From: JACQXM01 sp964569425
GTDB lineage: Bacteria; Planctomycetota; Phycisphaerae; UBA1845
Assembly (NCBI GenBank): GCA_964569425.1
Contig: CAZMVD010000032.1
Location: forward strand, 1 to 35,351
Length of the DNA: 35,351 nt
Direction: 5' to 3'
Within the stretch, counting starts at the first letter, position 1, and the number at the start of each line of letters is the position of its first letter. Below are positions 23,459 through 31,317 of this stretch, piece after piece. Position numbers and translations under genes: made by a program. The notes beneath the pieces were generated by a model. It ran no database searches. It was not told the origin of the DNA and saw nothing but the letters and a program-made list of their open reading frames with translations.

Positions 23459-23925
23459 GTTGGTACGGAAAGTCTCGCTCCGACGACCAGTGCCAGCCGA
23501 CCATTGGCCGCGACGCCGGCCGGCACGCGGGCTTCCACCTCAAACTGATACAACGATTCCAGGGAACGATCGAGGCGACTGTGGAGCTGGATGACGGCGG
23601 GGGGGACCACGGGCCGGCGCAGACGGACATCCAGGTGAGCCAGCATTCCCGGTGCGACAGAAGGACGATCGGGGAGGTGGTCGGCGCGCGACGCCCGTTC
23701 AAGGAAGCCAACCAGCCCGGAAAGCTGGGCGAGTGCTTCGGCCAGCAGGACGCCGGGCACGATCGGGCATGAAGGAAAATGGCCTGCAAAGAAAGGCTCG
23801 TCACCCCGTACCTGCCACTCCGCCTCGCCGCACTCGCCGGGAACAATCCGAATCACTCGGGTGATGAATCGGAACGGGGGGCGGTGGGGGAGTGCATCGA
23901 GAGTGTTCGACTCGCCCCGGTCCAT
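23455..23925 (-). CDS. FabZ-like 3-hydroxyacyl-ACP dehydratase, 156 aa
   Basis: This is a hot-dog fold dehydratase. The active-site segment FFAGHFPSCPIVPGVLLAEALAQ (given as FFAGHFPSCPIVPG and VLLAEALAQ) contains the catalytic His49 and Glu63 in the arrangement of FabZ. The N-terminal LPHRPPFRFITRV is also FabZ-like. In this locus it would remove water from the beta-hydroxyacyl-ACP to build conjugated double bonds. It starts ten bases after the ACP gene stop and overlaps the LolA-like gene by four bases. The product is slightly longer than typical FabZ. Confidence 0.88.
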   Translation of the reverse strand: MDRGESNTLDALPHRPPFRFITRVIRIVPGECGEAEWQVRGDEPFFAGHFPSCPIVPGVLLAEALAQLSGLVGFLERASRADHLPDRPSVAPGMLAHLDVRLRRPVVPPAVIQLHSRLDRSLESLYQFEVEARVPAGVAANGRLALVVGARLSVPT

Positions 23926-23934
23926 GTTAGCCCT

Positions 23935-24204
23935 TTACGGTTGCTGCTGCCGTTCGCGAACGAATCGTGCCAACGTAGCCACGTTCCGGAAGACATCCGG
24001 ACGAAACGAATCCTCAGCAATCTTGAAATTGAATTCGCGTTCGAGACTCTGCATCAGGAGCAGGGCGTCGAGGGAGTCCAGGTCGAGGGAACCACCGAAC
24101 AGGGGGGTGTCGGCGTGGATCGCCACGTCGCTGCCAAGCATGAGGTCCCGTCGAATGATCGCCGCGATGCGTTCACAGAGCTGGGGATCGATTAACCCAT
24201 CCAC
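23935..24204 (-). CDS. Acyl carrier protein, 89 aa
   Basis: The carrier motif LDLDSLDALLL places the phosphopantetheine-accepting serine at residue 44. The rest is a typical acidic four-helix ACP ending in FRPDVFRNVATLARFVRER. A GTG start at 24204 is chosen because GGAGGG lies about 11 bases upstream and the ACP fold begins there; the frame stays open to 24312 but that part has no similarity. It is the first gene of the minus-strand lipid operon. On the minus strand a perfect TTGACA lies about 50 bases upstream, but no good -10 box is seen 17 bases from it. Confidence 0.88.
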   Translation of the reverse strand: MDGLIDPQLCERIAAIIRRDLMLGSDVAIHADTPLFGGSLDLDSLDALLLMQSLEREFNFKIAEDSFRPDVFRNVATLARFVRERQQQP

Positions 24205-24460
24205 CGTAGCGCAACCCTCCGTCGCTGCGTCAACTTGGCGAAAACAAGGGTGATTGTCAAGCACGGCAACCGGCCGTCGAACCACGCGACCGAGCGTATA
24301 GGCCGAAAGCACGGGATGGTTTCAGCAACAGGACTCGATCATGGTCGACGCCGCGCGTTGCCGGCGAGTTGTGCCAGGCAAGACCACGTTGGCCACGTAC
24401 CGGAGTTCTGGTTAGCCTAGGCGTTGGCGGGACGGCAGGTTCCGACGATCAAGGTTTTCA

Positions 24461-25642
24461 ATGGTCGGACAGACGATGGCGGGAACCCAACTTCGGGCGG
24501 TGCGGGTGCTGGCATGGAAAGACCTGCGACTGTTGCTCCGCGATCGCGCCGGGCTGGTCGTGACACTTGTTTTTCCGCTGATCTACGCCTTTTTCATTGG
24601 GGTTGTGCTGGCGGATCGCGGTGAAATAGTCAGGCCGCTGTCGATCCTTGTCGTGGACGAGGATCGGTCAGCGGCCTCCGGAGAGTTGATCAGACGATTG
24701 GAAAAGGCGCCGGAACTCATTGTTGGAATATCCGAGAGTCAGCAAGAAGCCGGTGCCGAAATGGGCAACGGTCGGGGGGTGGCGACGGTAGTGATTCCAG
24801 CCGGGTTTGACGGTGCTTTGTCCCATGCGTTTTCCCCATCGGCGGGACACGCGCCAATCGGCGGTTCGGCACAGTCGCGGGACGCAGCGCTGATTCGAGG
24901 ACTGGTGCTGCAACATCTGGCCGACATGCGGATGACAATTCTAGAACAGGACAGGGATGGTCCGGCTCCTGCAACTCCAGATAGAGGTGCGGCGGGTTCA
25001 AACCACATCATGGAGCCCATTCTGATGCTGGACGTACCCGTTCGTCCCACGAACCCGTATTCCATGACGTTTCCGCAGGGCGTCATGTGGGGCATCCTCG
25101 GGTGCACGGCAGCGTTCGGAGTTTCGTTGGTCGGCGAGCGCACGCGAGGCACACTGGGACGATTGCGGATGATGCCGGTGAGCCGAATGCACATTCTGGC
25201 CGGCAAGGCGGTGGCTTGCGGCGCAACGTCGCTGGCGCTGTCAGTCGTGCTTTTCCTAATAGCGTGGCTCGTCTTCGACGTGTCACCTGATTCGGTGGCG
25301 AAGCTCGCCTTCGGGATCATGTCCACAGCGATTTGTTTTGTGGGGGTGATGCTCGTGCTTTCGCTATTCGGGCGAACGGAGCAGGCGGCGAGCGGGGCGA
25401 CCTGGTCGGTGCTGCTTGCCATGGCGATGGTGGGCGGGGCGATGGTGCCCTACTTATTCATGCCCGCCTGGCTGCGCAGCGTGGGGGCGGCGAGCCCGGT
25501 GCGGTGGGCCTTGACGGCGATGGAGGGCGCGGTGTGGCGGGGCGATTCCTGGGCGCGGATGGCCGAGCCTTGTGGCGGGTTAATTCTGGTGGGCGTGCTT
25601 TGCCTGGGCATGGGGACGCTGATTTTTCGCAGGACGGACTAA
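24461..25642 (+). CDS. ABC-2 type transporter permease, 393 aa
   Basis: The N-terminus WKDLRLLLRDRAGLVVTLVFPLIYAFFIG gives a first membrane helix (about 28-50; shown as DRAGLVVTLVFPLIYAFFIG). A periplasmic region of about 150 residues follows, then five to six helices with the ABC-2 signature GERTRGTLGRLRMMPVSR. This is the membrane half of an ABC exporter (YhhJ/NatB type). No ATP-binding subunit is visible in the window, so it needs a partner from elsewhere. The gene is divergent from the ACP operon, across 256 bases, and is followed five bases later by the glycosyltransferase. Export of the lipid product is a plausible but unproven role. Confidence 0.85.
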   Translation: MVGQTMAGTQLRAVRVLAWKDLRLLLRDRAGLVVTLVFPLIYAFFIGVVLADRGEIVRPLSILVVDEDRSAASGELIRRLEKAPELIVGISESQQEAGAEMGNGRGVATVVIPAGFDGALSHAFSPSAGHAPIGGSAQSRDAALIRGLVLQHLADMRMTILEQDRDGPAPATPDRGAAGSNHIMEPILMLDVPVRPTNPYSMTFPQGVMWGILGCTAAFGVSLVGERTRGTLGRLRMMPVSRMHILAGKAVACGATSLALSVVLFLIAWLVFDVSPDSVAKLAFGIMSTAICFVGVMLVLSLFGRTEQAASGATWSVLLAMAMVGGAMVPYLFMPAWLRSVGAASPVRWALTAMEGAVWRGDSWARMAEPCGGLILVGVLCLGMGTLIFRRTD

Positions 25643-25646
25643 CGAC

Positions 25647-26951
25647 GTGCCAACGACCGACCCCCTGCCAGGTGTGGAAGTAGCGCGGACGATGCGCGGT
25701 ACGGAGGTAGAAGTATCGAGACCGTTTCGGCCGGTGGTGATTGTGCCCACCTACCAGAACGCAGCAACCCTTCCCAACATACTCCGGTGTGTGCAGGCGA
25801 TGGGATTTGCGTTGATTGTGGTGAATGACGGGTCAACGGATGGGACGCAGGAAATCCTGGAAAACCTCAAAGCCCGGGACGATTTCCGGTGGTTGCAGAT
25901 GGTCAAGCATGAACAGAATCAAGGAAAGGCGGCGGCACTCCAAACGGGTTTTGCGGTCGCGCGGAGCGGCGGTTTCACTCACGCGGTGACGATCGATTCG
26001 GACGGACAGCTCGACCCCGAGCAGATTCCGATGATGCTGGAGGCGGCACAGTGCCATCCGCAGGCGCTGGTGCTGGGTCGGCGGTCGGGTGACGCAACGG
26101 GAATGCCGGAGGCCAATCGGATCGGCTGGCACATGTCCGCACTGGGCATCTGGTTGGAAACGGGAGTTCGGCTGGCAGACAGCCAATGCGGTCTGCGCGT
26201 ATATCCGCTGAGTATGTTTGACCGGGTGCGCTGCCGTGCGGGCCGGTTCGGCTTTGAAGCGGAGGTTATTACGCGTGCGGTGTGGGCAGGGCACCCGCTC
26301 GTGGAAATTCCGGTCTCATGTCACTATCCGGAAGAGGCACGACGGAAGAGTCATTTTCGTCCGTGGCGCGACGGGTTGCATGGCTTTTGCCTGCACGCGG
26401 TCCTGACGCTGCGCCGCCTTTTCAGTTGGCCGTGGATCGGGCGGCGCTTGGCGGGCATGACGGCCGACGGCGCATTGGTGGTACCTTCCTTCTCGTTTCG
26501 CGAATGGATCGACCCACGCACGGCGATTGGTTTATTGCGTGCGGATCGGCTGTCGCGGTTGATCTTGGCTGCTTCATTCGGAATCGGCACGTTTATGGCC
26601 GCCATGCCGCTGGCCGGGTTCCAACCGGTCGCGGCCGCTCTTGTTTCGTGGCGACTGCAAGTGCCGCTGTGGACGGTGGTCGCCGGGTCGTTGTTGTTCC
26701 TTTCCCCATGGGGGTCTGCGCTTGCGGCTCTGGCGATTAACATCGGGCAAGTCGCGTGGGGTGGCGAACTGGTCGGCGTCGAGAACGTCGCGCTGACCGG
26801 CGCCATGGGGCGGGAGTGGGTCGGCCGCTATTTTTTTTCGTGGTTGCTGGGTGGCGTGGTGGTGGGATTTTTCAGCAATTGGGTGACCATCGCGCTGTTG
26901 GTCAGGCTGTTTCGGTTGGTTCCTCGTGCGGATCGGGCAGCCCGAAGTTGA
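25647..26951 (+). CDS. GT2 glycosyltransferase fused to a DUF2062 membrane domain, 434 aa
   Basis: Residues 28-260 are a GT-A type glycosyltransferase with VVNDGSTDGTQE and the metal-binding DSDGQLDPEQ (117-126). The C-terminal part (about 285-425) has three or four membrane helices and matches the DUF2062 type (GIGTFMAAMPLAGFQ). Such fusions occur next to lipid or aryl polyene-like loci. The GTG at 25647 lies four bases after the permease stop; an ATG at 25692 is also possible. A T8 run (26831-26838) in the last helix-coding part could slip. The acceptor is unknown; a lipid or polyprenyl carrier is likely because of the membrane domain. Confidence 0.85.
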   Translation: MPTTDPLPGVEVARTMRGTEVEVSRPFRPVVIVPTYQNAATLPNILRCVQAMGFALIVVNDGSTDGTQEILENLKARDDFRWLQMVKHEQNQGKAAALQTGFAVARSGGFTHAVTIDSDGQLDPEQIPMMLEAAQCHPQALVLGRRSGDATGMPEANRIGWHMSALGIWLETGVRLADSQCGLRVYPLSMFDRVRCRAGRFGFEAEVITRAVWAGHPLVEIPVSCHYPEEARRKSHFRPWRDGLHGFCLHAVLTLRRLFSWPWIGRRLAGMTADGALVVPSFSFREWIDPRTAIGLLRADRLSRLILAASFGIGTFMAAMPLAGFQPVAAALVSWRLQVPLWTVVAGSLLFLSPWGSALAALAINIGQVAWGGELVGVENVALTGAMGREWVGRYFFSWLLGGVVVGFFSNWVTIALLVRLFRLVPRADRAARS

Positions 26952-27792
26952 ACGTTTTTTCGCGGCAACGAGGGCACCCATAGTCCTCATGCACCTGATA
27001 CACATCAGCGTACTGATTGGTGGAGCAACGATGTTGGGGTGCTACTACCTGGGCATTGCCCCGTGGTGGTGGATCCCCATCACGCTCGTGACACAACTTC
27101 CGTTGTTTCTGGGTGTTTTCCACCCGGCGCCATCCTGGCTGTGTCCGACGATTACGCGGGGCGACGCGCAGTGCGGGCGTCGGGTGGCGCTTACGTTTGA
27201 TGACGGCCCGACACCCGAGGTCACTCCCCGGGTGCTGGAGATCCTGGGGCGGTACGAAGTGCGTGCGACGTTTTTCTGCATCGGGCAGGCGGCGCGGCGT
27301 CATCCGGACCTCGTGCGGCGAACGGCCGCCGCAGGACATGAGATAGGCAATCACTCTTTCTTGCACACCAGGCATCTCTACGCATGGGGCGAGCGGCGGT
27401 TGCTTCGTGATGTTCTCCTGGCGCAAGAGACGTTGCGTCGTTGTACGGGAGAACCGCCGCGTGTATTTCGCCCGCCGGTGGGGTTTCGCAGCCCGGCCCT
27501 CGCCCGAGTGATGCGGCGCACGGGATTGACGTTGGTCAATTTCAATGTTCGGGCCTTTGATACGCGCGCCAGCGATTCACACAAGATTTACCGGCGGCTG
27601 GTAAAGGACGCCGGTTGCGGTTCGATCCTGCTGCTGCACGACGGCGACGACGTTTGCCCGCGCCCCGATCGTACGGCGATGTTGGAGGCGCTGCCGCGGC
27701 TGATTGATCATCTTCAGAATCAGGGATATCAGTTGGTTACGGTTTCGGAGTTGCTCGGCTTACAGGACCGACAAAGTAGTAAGGAGCAATAA
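26926..27792 (+). CDS. NodB-type polysaccharide deacetylase, 288 aa
   Basis: After two N-terminal membrane segments (about 20-42 and 47-65) comes a carbohydrate esterase 4 domain. Motif 1 is TFDDGP (90-95), motif 2 HSFLH (143-147) supplies the two metal histidines, motif 3 is FRPPVGFRSP (181-190), and LLLHDGDD near residue 228 completes the set. It probably deacetylates an N-acetylated sugar at the membrane. GTG 26926 overlaps the glycosyltransferase end; ATG 26989 is an alternative start with the first helix intact. It is the last gene of the plus-strand operon beside the lipid locus, as in flexirubin-type clusters. Confidence 0.88.
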   Translation: MRIGQPEVERFFAATRAPIVLMHLIHISVLIGGATMLGCYYLGIAPWWWIPITLVTQLPLFLGVFHPAPSWLCPTITRGDAQCGRRVALTFDDGPTPEVTPRVLEILGRYEVRATFFCIGQAARRHPDLVRRTAAAGHEIGNHSFLHTRHLYAWGERRLLRDVLLAQETLRRCTGEPPRVFRPPVGFRSPALARVMRRTGLTLVNFNVRAFDTRASDSHKIYRRLVKDAGCGSILLLHDGDDVCPRPDRTAMLEALPRLIDHLQNQGYQLVTVSELLGLQDRQSSKEQ

Positions 27793-27967
27793 CGTCCATG
27801 GTTCGCCAGAGCGTATCGTAGGCTATCGTTGATTGCCGACGGCGAACCGACGGCCGAGCGCTGCATTGGCCTGAGCCGGACATACGTCGATGTTTCGAGG
27901 GGGCGCCCCGGGCGAAAGAAACGACGTCTGGGACACCCTTGTCCGTACGAGACCGTGAGTACGCCAC

Positions 27968-28375
27968 ATGATTCGAAATCGCGAGTTGCCCTGTCCTCGT
28001 CCCCAAAAGGGGAACGAATTGGTGATCCGTGCGCGAAGCAGCGGCCAGGCCGACCCGTACCTCGGCAAACGTTGTGTACCGCGGTTTCGAACTGACGAGC
28101 GGGTGGACGTCACCAGCGACGTGAACGACCCCAACCTGACCATCCCGGCACTGACGCATAATGTTTCTGACCACGGTTGCGCTTTCTGGACTCAGCAGGA
28201 AATGCCGAGTGGAAGCGTGGTGTTTGTCAGGCCATTCATGCCGGCGGGATTTGGTCCGTGGATGTCGGCGCGGGTCTGTCACTGCACACGGGGGATCCGA
28301 GGATATCTCGTCGGGGTGGCGTTTGACGGCCGTTCTGTTGCTTCGGGACGCCCGTTGACTCCCGCGAGACCGTGA
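27968..28375 (+). CDS. PilZ-domain (c-di-GMP binding) protein, 135 aa
   Basis: Both c-di-GMP binding motifs of PilZ are present: RTDER (residues 41-45; RxxxR) and NVSDHG (65-70; NxSxxG). Beta strands with SGSVVFVRPF, ARVCHCTRG and YLVGVAFDG follow as in the PilZ barrel. It has no other domain, so it is probably a stand-alone c-di-GMP effector. The ATG at 27968 is not preceded by a strong Shine-Dalgarno sequence. Two small hairpins (27931-27944 and 27944-27963) lie just upstream. The gene is isolated, convergent with the HU-like gene. Confidence 0.8.
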   Translation: MIRNRELPCPRPQKGNELVIRARSSGQADPYLGKRCVPRFRTDERVDVTSDVNDPNLTIPALTHNVSDHGCAFWTQQEMPSGSVVFVRPFMPAGFGPWMSARVCHCTRGIRGYLVGVAFDGRSVASGRPLTPARP

Positions 28376-28495
28376 ATCGGCAAACAACAAGGATGCTCAA
28401 TAGGCCGCTCGGCCCTCCGTTCAGCCGATACTTAGTGTTTCGACAGACTTGAGTTCTTGGTCTAACGGCACTGAAATCCGGCTCGACCGCCTCGT

Positions 28496-28864
28496 TCAAC
28501 GAGTGCTGGGGGCGCTGGCACGCTGGCGCCGCGCTGCCGCACCCACGATCAGCCCGGTGGCCTCGTCGATGATCGCCGGATTCTCATTGAGCTTCCTCTT
28601 CATGACCCGCCCAACCTTGAACTTCACGGTCCGCTTGGGCGGAAGCTGCACTTTGTCCAAGGTCTTGGGGTTCTGTGCTTCGCGAGCGGCGCGAACTTTG
28701 CTTTCGAACACCCCAAAGTCGCGGAACTCCAGCCGGTTGCCGTTGGTCAACTCTTCGACAATGGCGTCGAGAAAAGCCTGAACGATCTGCTTGACCACTA
28801 CGCGTTTGGCCTTCCTTGCGTCGGCTATTCGGTCAATCAGTTCTTTTTTCGTGATCGTAGCCAT
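28496..28864 (-). CDS. HU/IHF-family DNA-binding protein, 122 aa
   Basis: This is a nucleoid protein of the HU/IHF fold. MATITKKELIDRIAD opens helix 1, RLEFRDFGVFESKVRAA is the beta sheet and start of the DNA-binding arm, and AREAQNPKTLDKVQLPPKRTVKF (shown as AREAQNPKTLDK and VQLPPKRTVKFKVG) is the arm and last strand. A tail of about 25 residues with ARRQRASAPSTR extends past the usual end of about 95 residues. ATG 28864 starts the homology; an upstream GTG in frame (28882) adds six residues. Promoter boxes lie about 160 bases upstream. Confidence 0.9.
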   Translation of the reverse strand: MATITKKELIDRIADARKAKRVVVKQIVQAFLDAIVEELTNGNRLEFRDFGVFESKVRAAREAQNPKTLDKVQLPPKRTVKFKVGRVMKRKLNENPAIIDEATGLIVGAAARRQRASAPSTR

Positions 28865-29020
28865 CTTGAAGTTTGCACCCACATCTAGTCAGTAGGACCG
28901 GAGATCCATCGCCCTGGACTCAAGCAACCATGCCACAGCTACTTTCCCCATGCGGCCCAAAGGCGCCTCAAGAACGAACGGGCGCACACCACGAAACTAA
29001 ACGACCTGAATCGCAAGTCA

Positions 29021-29048
29021 TCCTACTGTAAAGGGTTCCCGCGTTCAA
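29021..29048 (-). promoter_or_regulatory. Candidate promoter of the HU-like gene
   Basis: On the minus strand TTGAAC (29048-29043) and TAGGAT (29026-29021) are spaced by about 16 bp. Each matches four of six consensus bases. The leader to ATG 28864 would be about 150 bases. Confidence 0.4.
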
Positions 29049-29171
29049 GGATTCTCTGAAGAAGCGAGAAAATCGATCTGCGCGGGTGGAAGGGGACGGT
29101 TTTCGACCTGCTCCCAAGATCAGGCAGGACAAACCAACCGCCAGGCGGGAATTACGCGGCAGGGCACCCGC

Positions 29172-29504
29172 TCATCGAAAGGCCCGGCCGGTACGGACGG
29201 CATCGAATCGCCGATAATACAGGTCACGATCACTGAAGTTCCGCCCCTGCCAATCCACCACGGTTTCCACATACTCGATCGACTCGCCAGTAGTTTGGTG
29301 GTTGGGCGCTTCCGGCCAGGCGAAACGGTCAAACTCCAGGAGTGGGAAATTAACCGGATCGGGGTTGAACAGCGCGTGGCGATAGGATTCCCTGCCCTGA
29401 GCTGCACAATAGGTGGAATGGCCGCTGCGCCCCGATGCCTGACACGCGGTTAACGCGCACGACAAGGCGGCAAGACCAGTCACTAGCAGGAGACCGCGAA
29501 ACAT
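29172..29504 (-). CDS. Small putative lipoprotein, 110 aa
   Basis: The N-terminus MFRGLLLVTGLAALSCALTACQ contains a hydrophobic core and a lipobox LTAC with the modified cysteine at residue 21, so an exported lipoprotein is likely. The mature part is rich in Tyr, Phe and Trp (RFAWPEAP, DWQGRNFSDRDLYYRRF) and has no family that I recognise. A GGGGGGG run lies seven bases upstream of ATG 29504 in the Shine-Dalgarno position. It is 313 bases downstream of mreB on the same strand. Confidence 0.65.
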   Translation of the reverse strand: MFRGLLLVTGLAALSCALTACQASGRSGHSTYCAAQGRESYRHALFNPDPVNFPLLEFDRFAWPEAPNHQTTGESIEYVETVVDWQGRNFSDRDLYYRRFDAVRTGRAFR

Positions 29505-29817
29505 CAGGTTGCCCCCCCTGAAACGGACCTGCCCCCCAAATGGACGTTTGGCTAAGTGGCCGGGGGGAGGCCGTGTCTATGAGAGGTTAGGCGTGGCGCG
29601 TGGCAGCTTCCACCAAATTGGTGCAGGCTGGCGTGAATTCGGTGGGACTACGCTGAGTTGCTTGGCTTCTCACGGACAAGATTCGCTGTCCGATAATCTA
29701 CGCCTATCAGTGATCGGACTTGCCGTGGTTCGGGGGAGCGAATTGAAACGGGGGCTGAAGGCCGAATTCGGGCGGGAGCGTGTGAATTGTGCGAAACCAC
29801 AGGACGGCCGTTTGAGA
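29505..29817. other. Intergenic region between mreB and the lipoprotein gene
   Basis: This is 313 bases without a convincing gene. A perfect 13-base palindrome CACCAAATTGGTG lies at 29611-29623, and two G-rich tracts (on the minus strand) at 29512-29518 and 29532-29537 precede the lipoprotein start. No clear promoter pair is seen. Confidence 0.5.
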
Positions 29818-30870
29818 TCAATACTCGTCGGCGTCGGACTCCATGGTCTCTTTCCACGCGCTGAGGTTTTCCAGATAAACGCTGGTGCCGCGGGCGACGC
29901 AGCAGAGCGGGTCGTCGACCAGGCGGACGGGGAGGTTGGTCGCTTTGGCCAGGACGCGATCCAAGCCACGGAGCAGCGCGCCGCCGCCGGCGAGGTGGAT
30001 GCCGTTTTCAACAAGGTCGGCAGCGAGTTCCGGTTCTGCGCACTCCAAGGTACGCAGCACACAATCGACGATCTGGCCGATGGGTTCGGCAAGGGCTTCG
30101 CGAACTTCTCCGCTGGTGATGGTGCATTGTCGCGGAAGGCCGCCGATGAGATCGCGCCCCCGGACTTCTTTGCTCATTTCTTCTTCCAGGTCTGCGGAGG
30201 AACCGATCTGGATCTTGATGGCTTCCGCGGTCTGCAGGCCGATCATCATTTCGTACTTGCGGCGCATATAGCCAATGATGGCGGCATCCATTTCGTCGCC
30301 GGCGACACGAATGCTGTTGCACACGGCGATGTCGGCGAGGGAGAGAATGGCGACTTCCGTGGTGCCGCCGCCAATGTCCACGATCATGGAGGCCGTGGGC
30401 TCGGCGATGGGCAAACCGGCGCCGATGCCGGCGGCAAGCGGCTCCTGCACGAGATAGACCCGGCGTGCCCCGGCGCGTTCCGCGGAGTTGTAGACGGCGC
30501 GCTTCTCGACCGCGGTGATGCCCGAAGGAACGGCGATCACCACGCGCGGTTTGACGAACCGATTGCGACCATGGACCTTGCGGATGAAGTAACCGAGCAT
30601 GGCTTCGGTGATGTCGAAATCGGCGATGACGCCGTCTTTCAGGGGGCGAATGGCGGCGATAGACCCCGGAGTCTTGCCGAGCATTTCCTTGGCGACCAGT
30701 CCGACGGCGTTGCCATTACGCAGGACCTGATTGGTTCCACGGCGCACCGCGACCACCGAAGGCTCATTGAGGACGATGCCCTCGCCCTTGATGCACACCA
30801 GTGTGTTGCAGGTGCCCAGGTCGATGCCCATATCGACGCTGAACAGACCGAGCAGGGAATCGAAAATCAC
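29818..30870 (-). CDS. mreB: Rod-shape protein MreB, 350 aa
   Basis: This is the bacterial actin homologue that guides cell-wall synthesis. Phosphate-binding loops are clear: DMGIDLGTCNTLV near residue 13, VVIAVPSGITAVEKRAV, the second phosphate loop IVDIGGGTTEVAIL and the adenosine loop LAGGGALLRGLD. Length fits MreB/Mbl. The GTG at 30870 is chosen because AAGAGGA (30878-30885) lies upstream and homology starts FDSLLGLFS; a further GTG (30930) adds an unlikely Arg-rich extension. The upstream minus-strand genes encode a coiled-coil membrane protein and a 50-residue membrane protein, perhaps in place of the usual mreC/mreD neighbours. Confidence 0.93.
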   Translation of the reverse strand: MIFDSLLGLFSVDMGIDLGTCNTLVCIKGEGIVLNEPSVVAVRRGTNQVLRNGNAVGLVAKEMLGKTPGSIAAIRPLKDGVIADFDITEAMLGYFIRKVHGRNRFVKPRVVIAVPSGITAVEKRAVYNSAERAGARRVYLVQEPLAAGIGAGLPIAEPTASMIVDIGGGTTEVAILSLADIAVCNSIRVAGDEMDAAIIGYMRRKYEMMIGLQTAEAIKIQIGSSADLEEEMSKEVRGRDLIGGLPRQCTITSGEVREALAEPIGQIVDCVLRTLECAEPELAADLVENGIHLAGGGALLRGLDRVLAKATNLPVRLVDDPLCCVARGTSVYLENLSAWKETMESDADEY

Positions 30871-31068
30871 GCCAGAATCCTCTTGCCGAGCCGCCGGCGA
30901 AGCCTGGAAGTACCGCCCCTGCCGACGCACAACCGCCGTGCGGATTACGGAATGTCCGTTCTCCGCAAACTGCAGCGCACCGTGCCGGCACGGACTAATG
31001 ACACAGCCTGGACACCAACCAAGACCGAGGTGCTGGTCAAGCGCGACTCAGCCACGGCACTTGCGGTT

Positions 31069-31221
31069 CTAGGCCCGCGCGAAGGGATTCCAGCTTCCGA
31101 ACAACTGCTGGCTGCGAATGCTCAGGTAGATTGTGGCACCTGCGACCAGAACCGTCGCGAGGATCAAGAGAACCGTATAGATGTCATTCCCGGGCTTCAC
31201 GCCCGCCGGTCCTTCGCTCAT
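31069..31221 (-). CDS. Small single-pass membrane protein, 50 aa
   Basis: A short open frame (ATG 31221, TAG 31071-31069) encodes MSEGPAGVKPGNDIYTVLL followed by ILATVLVAGATIYLSIRSQQ, that is, a polar N-terminus, one clear membrane helix (about residues 16-36) and a short tail LFGSWNPFARA. GGGGAG lies about 12 bases before the start. It sits 97 bases after the coiled-coil membrane protein and about 200 bases before mreB, all on the minus strand. No family is recognised, but the reading frame has the composition of a real membrane peptide. Confidence 0.65.
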   Translation of the reverse strand: MSEGPAGVKPGNDIYTVLLILATVLVAGATIYLSIRSQQLFGSWNPFARA

Positions 31222-31317
31222 CCTGAGTTCACTCCCCAAGCGTCGGCCCGATCATACGATGAGAAGGCCGGCGGATTCAACAGGTTTGTGGGAAACAATT
31301 GCGATTCTCCGGCGCTA

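Noticed and set aside
27890..27967. Possible c-di-GMP riboswitch before the PilZ gene
   Set aside because: Only two short hairpins are present; the conserved GEMM core sequences and tetraloop-receptor parts are not recognisable.
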